Assembly: GCA_036488815.1 (NCBI GenBank)
Contig: DASXGX010000006.1
Coordinates: 41,663-105,662, forward strand
Reading direction: 5' to 3'
DNA from: Roseiarcus sp036488815
Lineage (GTDB): Bacteria; Pseudomonadota; Alphaproteobacteria; Rhizobiales; Beijerinckiaceae
Length of the DNA stretch: 64,000 bases
Position numbers and translations under genes: made by a program. A model generated the notes under the pieces. That model was not told the DNA's origin and made no database searches. It worked only from the letters and a program-made list of their open reading frames with translations. Positions 59,353-64,000 of the stretch are shown piece by piece (within the stretch, counting starts at the first letter, position 1; every line of letters starts with the position of its first letter).

Positions 59353-61578
59353 CTATTTTTCATTGAGCACGATCAACGGGCGCCAGTCGGGAGCCAACTC
59401 TTCTGTCGTGTGTTTGGCGAATCTGCGCTCGTTGAAAGCATAAAGGCCCTTGACCGACTCGGGCGCCAACGCGTGAGCCTCCCTCGCGAGGATGCACGCG
59501 CTTTCAAAATCCCTGTCGCGGTAGGCCGTGAGCATCCTCTCATGAAGCTCGGTTAGTTCGATGAATTCCAGGCTGGCTGCGAGAGCGGGGTCGCCTGCAA
59601 GCGCATAAACCCCAACCGGCCTCAATTTGTTTTTGAGTAACACGAAATCAATCTCGAGCCAGGCAAACTCCAATGTCTCGGTGCGCGTCGCCTCGCTGCC
59701 GATGATGTCGACGTCGAATATCTTGCAGGCGCCCTCCAAGCGGGAGGCGATGTTCACTTCGTCGCCGATCGCCGAGTAGTCGAAACGCAGAGTCGAACCA
59801 AGGTTGCCGACACAGCATTCGCCTGTGTTGAGACCTACGCCGAACTTGAGCTTCCGAGAGGCGCGACCTGTTCTCGACGCCCTTTCCTCCCACCGCTGAT
59901 TGAGAAGCTCAAGCGTCGCCCGCATCTCGAGCGCGGCGCTCACCGCATGGGTAGCGTGCGCCAGGTCATCGAGCGGCGCGTTCCAGAAGGCCATGATTGC
60001 GTCGCCCATGTACTTGTCGATAGTACCCATTTTTCGAAGCACGACGCTCGTCATCGGGGTTAGATATTCGTTCAATAAACTCGCCAATTCGATCGCCGAC
60101 AAACCCTCCGATATCGTCGTAAACGAGCGCAGGTCGCACAGCATAACTGTGAGCGTGCGTTGCTGGCCGCCCAACTGCACGCTTTCTGGATGCTCCGCCA
60201 ATTTCGTAACTACCGCCGACGAAACAAATCTCCCAAAGAGCGATTGCATCTCGGATAATTGGCGTCGTTTCTGACCGTACAGCGCCAGGACGCCGGCCAG
60301 AAAGACCATCCCAGACAATACGCTAGGCGAAACCGGGTCGATTAGGACACCGAATCTAGTGAAGGCCAACCAACTGGACGCAATCATCACCACAACCGCG
60401 CCACCGCCCACGAACGCACTGCTTAAAGCTGAAGTCACTGGTACTGAGACGGCCAACCCGAGCGACACAATCGTTGTCGCGAGAAGTTCGGCGCCGAACG
60501 CCCAGTCAGGACGCAGCAATTCGGCGCCGTCGATGACTTGTTCAATTAACTGCGCCTCTGCTTCCACTCCCGGCGTGGAGGGGTTGAGCGGCGTCGCAAC
60601 GACATCTGACAGCATCGAAGCGCTCGCGCCAACCACGACGATCTTACCGCGGAGGTCGGACAGGTCCGAATTCTCATCCAACACCTTCCACGCAGGCACA
60701 ATGAGCCGAGGATCTGTCCCCGCGAAATAGGCCAGAATCTCGCCTCCAGAATGGGTTGGAATAACCACATCGCCGACTTTAATTGCAATGACGCCAAAGC
60801 TTGGAGCGAAAGAGAAGTCCCTGTTGGCGCTCGCCGACTTGACAATATAAGTGGAAGCCCCTTGTGCAACACGCAGGGTCTCGATCGCCAAGTTCGGGAT
60901 CAAATGGCCATCGATCGCGCTCAGTAGCGGCACGTGACGAACGACCCGATCTGCGTCGGGTTGCCAATTGACAAATCCTATGCCGCTTGCATTCTCCGCC
61001 AGACTGTTGACTGGCATGAGCATGCCTTGTGACTGAGGAATGGCGGCGACCGGATCGTCGCCGACAACAACGAATCCGGCCTTTGCCGGAATCGCTTTCG
61101 CGCCGCCGCGCTTGGTGACGACTCCGCCGAGAACGACCGGTCGGTCGACGATCGCTTTTGCAAACGCCTCGTCCCCTTTGCTCTCCGCACCTCGGTCGTC
61201 TTTAGCGATGTCGACATTTGGAGTGCGCGGATTGTCGGGAGTCGGATCGCTTACACCTGTTCGATCGGGCTCGGAAAACAGGACATCGAAACAGATGGCG
61301 GCCGCATTTGCGTTTCCTAAGGTTTCGACCAGCCTTGCTATGGTGCGGCGAGGCCACGGCCATTGACCGAATCGCCGGATCGATTCGTCGTCAATTTCGA
61401 CGGTACGGACCAAGTCTTGATTTCGAGTTCGGGGATGCCAACGCTCATACTGGTCAAATAAAACGTTCTGAAAAGTCGAGTGTACCGGTCTGAAGGTTAG
61501 AACCATTAACATTATATCGGCGTAAACGAACACGACCACGAAGAGATAAACTCTGAGCTTTTTCAGTCTTCGGATCAC
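59353..61578 (-). CDS. CHASE2-domain adenylate/guanylate cyclase
   Basis: A membrane-bound class III nucleotide cyclase of 741 residues. One N-terminal helix (about 9-30) is followed by a periplasmic CHASE2 sensor (about 31-375), three helices (about 380-460) and a cytoplasmic cyclase domain (about 475-655). The cyclase metal Asp residues are in MLCDLRSFT and DKYMGDAIMAFWNAP; FDYSAIGDEVNIASRLEG carries the conserved catalytic Asn/Arg region. A helical tail with SACILAREAHALAPES follows. The FecR gene lies 131 bases upstream on the same strand, a pairing seen in other genomes. Its base composition looks more AT-rich than most of the window. Confidence 0.92.
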   Translation of the reverse strand: MIRRLKKLRVYLFVVVFVYADIMLMVLTFRPVHSTFQNVLFDQYERWHPRTRNQDLVRTVEIDDESIRRFGQWPWPRRTIARLVETLGNANAAAICFDVLFSEPDRTGVSDPTPDNPRTPNVDIAKDDRGAESKGDEAFAKAIVDRPVVLGGVVTKRGGAKAIPAKAGFVVVGDDPVAAIPQSQGMLMPVNSLAENASGIGFVNWQPDADRVVRHVPLLSAIDGHLIPNLAIETLRVAQGASTYIVKSASANRDFSFAPSFGVIAIKVGDVVIPTHSGGEILAYFAGTDPRLIVPAWKVLDENSDLSDLRGKIVVVGASASMLSDVVATPLNPSTPGVEAEAQLIEQVIDGAELLRPDWAFGAELLATTIVSLGLAVSVPVTSALSSAFVGGGAVVVMIASSWLAFTRFGVLIDPVSPSVLSGMVFLAGVLALYGQKRRQLSEMQSLFGRFVSSAVVTKLAEHPESVQLGGQQRTLTVMLCDLRSFTTISEGLSAIELASLLNEYLTPMTSVVLRKMGTIDKYMGDAIMAFWNAPLDDLAHATHAVSAALEMRATLELLNQRWEERASRTGRASRKLKFGVGLNTGECCVGNLGSTLRFDYSAIGDEVNIASRLEGACKIFDVDIIGSEATRTETLEFAWLEIDFVLLKNKLRPVGVYALAGDPALAASLEFIELTELHERMLTAYRDRDFESACILAREAHALAPESVKGLYAFNERRFAKHTTEELAPDWRPLIVLNEK

Positions 61579-61709
61579 GGCTGCACCCAGGGTCTATTTC
61601 ACGCGGCGCGGTCGCGCAACGTATTGTCGACCTTCGGCGGCTTGCGCGCTCCGTCCGCCGATTGTGCTAATATTTCAGTGATCACGTTGTTCGTTACGGA
61701 CTCGGCCAG

Positions 61710-62858
61710 TCAGTGGCCGTGACCGTGGCCACCGTTTCCGTTTCCTCCGCCGCCATCTCCACCGTCTCCATGGCCGTGGCTGTGACCACTGTTTCCTCCG
61801 CCGCCATCTCCACCGTCTCCATGGCCGTGACCGTGACCATGGCCGCTGTTTCCGTTTCCGTCGCCGCCATGTCCATCGTTTCCATGGGCGTGACCGTGAG
61901 CATGACCATGGCCACTGCTTCCGTTTCCTTCGCCGCCATCTCCATCGTTTCCATGGCCGTCGCTGGAGCCCGTTGCCGTGCCGCCGCCGCCACTGGCCGC
62001 GCCACCGCCGGCAGCGGCCGCGCCACCGCCGGCACTGGCCGAGCCGCCGCCGGCAGCGGCTGCGCCACCGCCGCCAGCGGCCGTGCCACCGCCACTGGCC
62101 GTGCCGCCGCCGCGATTCGCCGTGCCGCTGCCGTTGCTCGGTGAACTTGCAGCAGCCGAGGCGCGTCCCCCAACCCCGCCAACGCTCGTGGCTGGAGCTG
62201 GGCCTGTCGAACCGTCGGACACCGCGACCTCAGTTACGGTCACAACTGCTTCCGAGTTCGGCCGGATTAGGTCCGCGCACTGTCTAATTGCGGCCCTCCG
62301 GGTGCAAACGACCGCAGCTCCTTCCTCGAGAACGACTGTCGTCTTGGCAGCCGTCGAATTGATCTTCAAAATGGTGCCGCGTACCCCTAGCGTTGCAGTG
62401 GGGGTCGTAATTACATACGCGGCCTTGTCGGCGTTGCCGGTCGCAAAGCGAAGCGCGCCCTTAACGAAGTTGAAAGCAATTGCTCCGCGCTGGCCGGCGC
62501 CACCGTACACAAAACGATCGATCTTGATTGAAGATGACGGTCCAAGCGACAAGCTCGTGCTGTCGAGGAGCGTGATTTTTGCAGTGCTGTCGACGTCCGT
62601 TCGAAGGCCTTCATCTCGAAAAACGCCGTCGCCTTGCGCGACATGAACGACGCTTCCGGACGCGAGGTTGCCTCTGACCTGATTGACCACAAGCTCCGCC
62701 CCGCCAACATTTTGGTCAGCGTATAAATACGTCGTGCGTTGGAACAATGCGATCGCGGCGATCAATAATTCAAGTCGGCGAAGCAGACGATAGACGCCGC
62801 TCGCCCGAGAGTACGACCGGTATACGCTTCTCGACTCTACGCCGCGCCCTGTTCGCAT
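61710..62858 (-). CDS. FecR-domain protein with Gly/His-rich repetitive tail
   Basis: A protein of about 382 residues. After a hydrophobic segment (LELLIAAIALFQ) comes a FecR domain (GSVVHVAQGDGVFRDEGLRT, ITLLDSTSLSLGPSSSI, VITTPTATLGVRGTILKI). From about residue 235 the chain is low complexity: first Gly/Ala/Ser repeats, then Gly/Asp/His repeats ending in HGHGH. The tail may bind metal or be structural; this is inference. FecR domains usually sit in the periplasm and signal from it. The start is taken as 62858; an ATG at 62867 lies inside a palindrome. Confidence 0.85.
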   Translation of the reverse strand: MRTGRGVESRSVYRSYSRASGVYRLLRRLELLIAAIALFQRTTYLYADQNVGGAELVVNQVRGNLASGSVVHVAQGDGVFRDEGLRTDVDSTAKITLLDSTSLSLGPSSSIKIDRFVYGGAGQRGAIAFNFVKGALRFATGNADKAAYVITTPTATLGVRGTILKINSTAAKTTVVLEEGAAVVCTRRAAIRQCADLIRPNSEAVVTVTEVAVSDGSTGPAPATSVGGVGGRASAAASSPSNGSGTANRGGGTASGGGTAAGGGGAAAAGGGSASAGGGAAAAGGGAASGGGGTATGSSDGHGNDGDGGEGNGSSGHGHAHGHAHGNDGHGGDGNGNSGHGHGHGHGDGGDGGGGNSGHSHGHGDGGDGGGGNGNGGHGHGH

Positions 62859-62865
62859 AACAGGC

Positions 62866-62886
62866 ATTCCAATTCAGAATTGGAAT
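62866..62886. promoter_or_regulatory. Perfect palindrome at the start of the FecR gene
   Basis: ATTCCAATTC (62866-62875) and GAATTGGAAT (62877-62886) flank a single central base, immediately before and partly overlapping the FecR gene start. It could be an operator or a hairpin covering the ribosome site. It is the only perfect 10-base palindrome of this kind noticed in the region. Confidence 0.45.
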
Positions 62887-62969
62887 ATGCATTTTGACTG
62901 AGCCCTGACTAAAATATTCTACTTTCTTTGCTATCGCAACCGACAGTTCCACACCTGTCGCTAGCTCAT

Positions 62970-63009
62970 GATCTGTCCGGATTTTGTAGCGCGAGATCTG
63001 TCCGGTTTT
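62970..63009 (+). repeat. Direct repeats at the left end of an ISNCY-type element
   Basis: GATCTGTCCGGATTTT (62970-62985) is repeated as GATCTGTCCGGTTTT (62995-63009), 25 bases apart. They lie just before the transposase remnant and are likely transposase-binding sites at the IS end. Confidence 0.6.
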
Positions 63010-63066
63010 AGAACCGCCTTTTGGGGAGGCGGGGATGAGACGGACGTGCTGCAAGAGGTCCGTCTG

Positions 63067-63492
63067 ATGCGTTTTGAGACATTGCTGGATCGTGGCGATT
63101 TGAGCCAGGCTGAGGCGGCCGAGCTTTTGGGGATTGGCGAGCGGACGTTTCGACGCTGGCGGGACCGGTATGTCGAGGATCGGCCGCCCGTCGGGCAAGC
63201 GGGCTACGGAGGCCGAGTTGCTGCGGATGCTGGGCCTTTGTCGCACGCACTACGAGGGCTTCACGGTGAAGCATTTTCACGAGCAGCTTCAGAAGCGGCA
63301 CGACTACAAGCTGGGCTATACGGTGACGAAGCTTCGGCTGCACGCGGCGGGCCTTGTGAAGCGGGCGGTGAAGCGTTCGGCGCATCGCAAGAAGGCCGCG
63401 CCGACCGATGGTGGGGATGATGCTGCACCAGGACGCCTCGCGGCATCTGTGGCTCGAGGCGTTGGGTCGCCGAGCTATACTTCGGGCCTTCA
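63067..63492 (+). pseudogene. Broken ISNCY-type transposase
   Basis: Three frames carry successive parts of one transposase. MRFETLLDRGDLSQAEAAEL plus LGIGERTFRRWRDRYVEDRP is the HTH. GKRATEAELLRMLGLCRTHY plus EGFTVKHFHEQLQKRHDYKLGYTVTKLRLHAAGLVKRA is the middle region, in a second frame. MVGMMLHQDASRHLWLEALG is in a third frame and holds the start of the catalytic core with its first Asp. A deletion after the HTH and a frameshift near 63405 break it, and the C-terminal catalytic part is missing. 63493-63679 is unassigned. Confidence 0.75.
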
Positions 63493-63679
63493 AGAATGCG
63501 ACGTATCGTTTTGATTTCCATCAGTGTTCCGTTCAAATAGCAAAAATGTTAATGCGATTAGGCTGGCCCCCTGAAGACTCCTTTCGACCTAGGGAGTTCT
63601 CAGCATGGTCGCTTCGGCGCCACGGCCAACTGGCTGCCTCGATCCGGGGTCACGCAAAGATCCGATCGTTGGGCATGGC

Positions 63680-64000
63680 TTACAGTCCATAGAGGATCTT
63701 GAGATCGCCGCTGACGCGCAGCGCGATGCTGACATCGTTGGCAAGCAATTGGATGCTGTCCAGCTTGGCGGTCGTAAGCTGGCCTTCCATGCGGAAACCG
63801 TTTTTCAACGGCCGGTTCAGGCGTTCGTTGGCCGCGCTGAGCAGGTTTTGAAGTGCGGGGCGATAGCTGATGTCTGGGATTTCCTTCAATTGGTCGAGCA
63901 ACTGATCCTGCAATTGCGCGCCCACCGATCCTTCAGGCAGCGAAGTATCGCCCGCCAGACCGGAAATCTTGATCGATTGCTGGCTGGGATCGACCTTGAG
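63680..64000 (-). CDS. DUF4403-family protein (partial, 5' part beyond window)
   Basis: The last 106 codons of a gene entering from the right edge. The readable C-terminus (KVDPSQQSIKISGLAGDTSL, AQLQDQLLDQLKEIPDISYR, MEGQLTTAKLDSIQLLANDV, ALRVSGDLKILYGL) resembles the end of DUF4403 proteins, which are secreted or outer-membrane lipid-binding-like proteins of unknown function. The domain assignment rests on the tail only. Confidence 0.6.
   Translation of the reverse strand, partial: LKVDPSQQSIKISGLAGDTSLPEGSVGAQLQDQLLDQLKEIPDISYRPALQNLLSAANERLNRPLKNGFRMEGQLTTAKLDSIQLLANDVSIALRVSGDLKILYGL

Noticed and set aside
61710..62100. CRISPR-like tandem repeats
   Set aside because: The repeats are Gly/His and Gly/Ala codon repeats inside the FecR-domain protein, without regular spacers or cas genes.

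Overview
The window is high-GC bacterial DNA with densely packed, mostly overlapping genes. The gene families (rhizobial-type phn order, FYDLN zinc-ribbon protein, DUF1150 next to Hsp20, leuS-lptE, GntR/FCD-controlled sugar ABC cluster) point to an alphaproteobacterium of the Hyphomicrobiales (Rhizobiales). A methylotroph-related family such as Beijerinckiaceae or Methylocystaceae is plausible but not proven.

Layout. 1-8.6 kb (minus): a phosphonate uptake and C-P lyase operon in transcription order phnC-phnD-phnE1-phnE2-phnG-phnH-phnI-phnJ-phnK-phnL-hexapeptide transferase; the last gene runs off the window. 8.9-27.2 kb: mostly core genes. These are an epoxide-hydrolase-like enzyme, a ParB-like protein, leuS-lptE, thpR, a P450, a zinc-ribbon/RecD-like helicase fusion, hsp20-DUF1150, thyA-folA, an orphan HTH gene, a D-lactate dehydrogenase-like flavoprotein, hydroxypyruvate isomerase, glycerate 2-kinase, an rRNA methyltransferase, lipA and tRNA-Lys(TTT). 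Right after the tRNA lies about 1.1 kb of decayed DNA with a beta-propeller gene relic. 28.3-36.9 kb (plus): an AraC regulator, an SRPBCC protein, then a molybdenum hydroxylase (FAD, FeS and a split molybdopterin subunit), a CoxD-like MoxR ATPase, a CoxE-like VWA protein and an amidohydrolase. 37.1-47.2 kb: a sugar or polyol regulon with a GntR repressor, an ABC transporter with two paralogous binding proteins, two TIM-barrel isomerases/epimerases, a Gfo/Idh/MocA dehydrogenase and an SDR.

48.1-58.7 kb (minus) is the most interesting part, a probable aliphatic-amide regulon: amiC (cytoplasmic amide sensor), amiR (ANTAR RNA-binding antiterminator), a leader with two hexaloop hairpins and an intrinsic terminator, a five-gene urea/amide ABC transporter, amidase amiE, and then a CbbQ/NorQ-type AAA+ ATPase with a CbbO/NorD-type VWA protein. 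No RuBisCO or nitric oxide reductase gene is nearby. The P2 hairpin overlaps the 5' arm of the terminator, as expected for ANTAR antitermination. Placing a MoxR/VWA pair in an amidase operon is the best candidate here for an undescribed functional link.

59.3-64 kb (minus): a CHASE2-adenylate cyclase, a FecR-domain protein with a long Gly/His-rich tail, a broken ISNCY-type transposase and the 3' end of a DUF4403 gene. IS remnants at about 47.3-47.8 kb and 63.0-63.5 kb bracket the amide regulon and the cyclase/FecR pair, which suggests a laterally acquired block.
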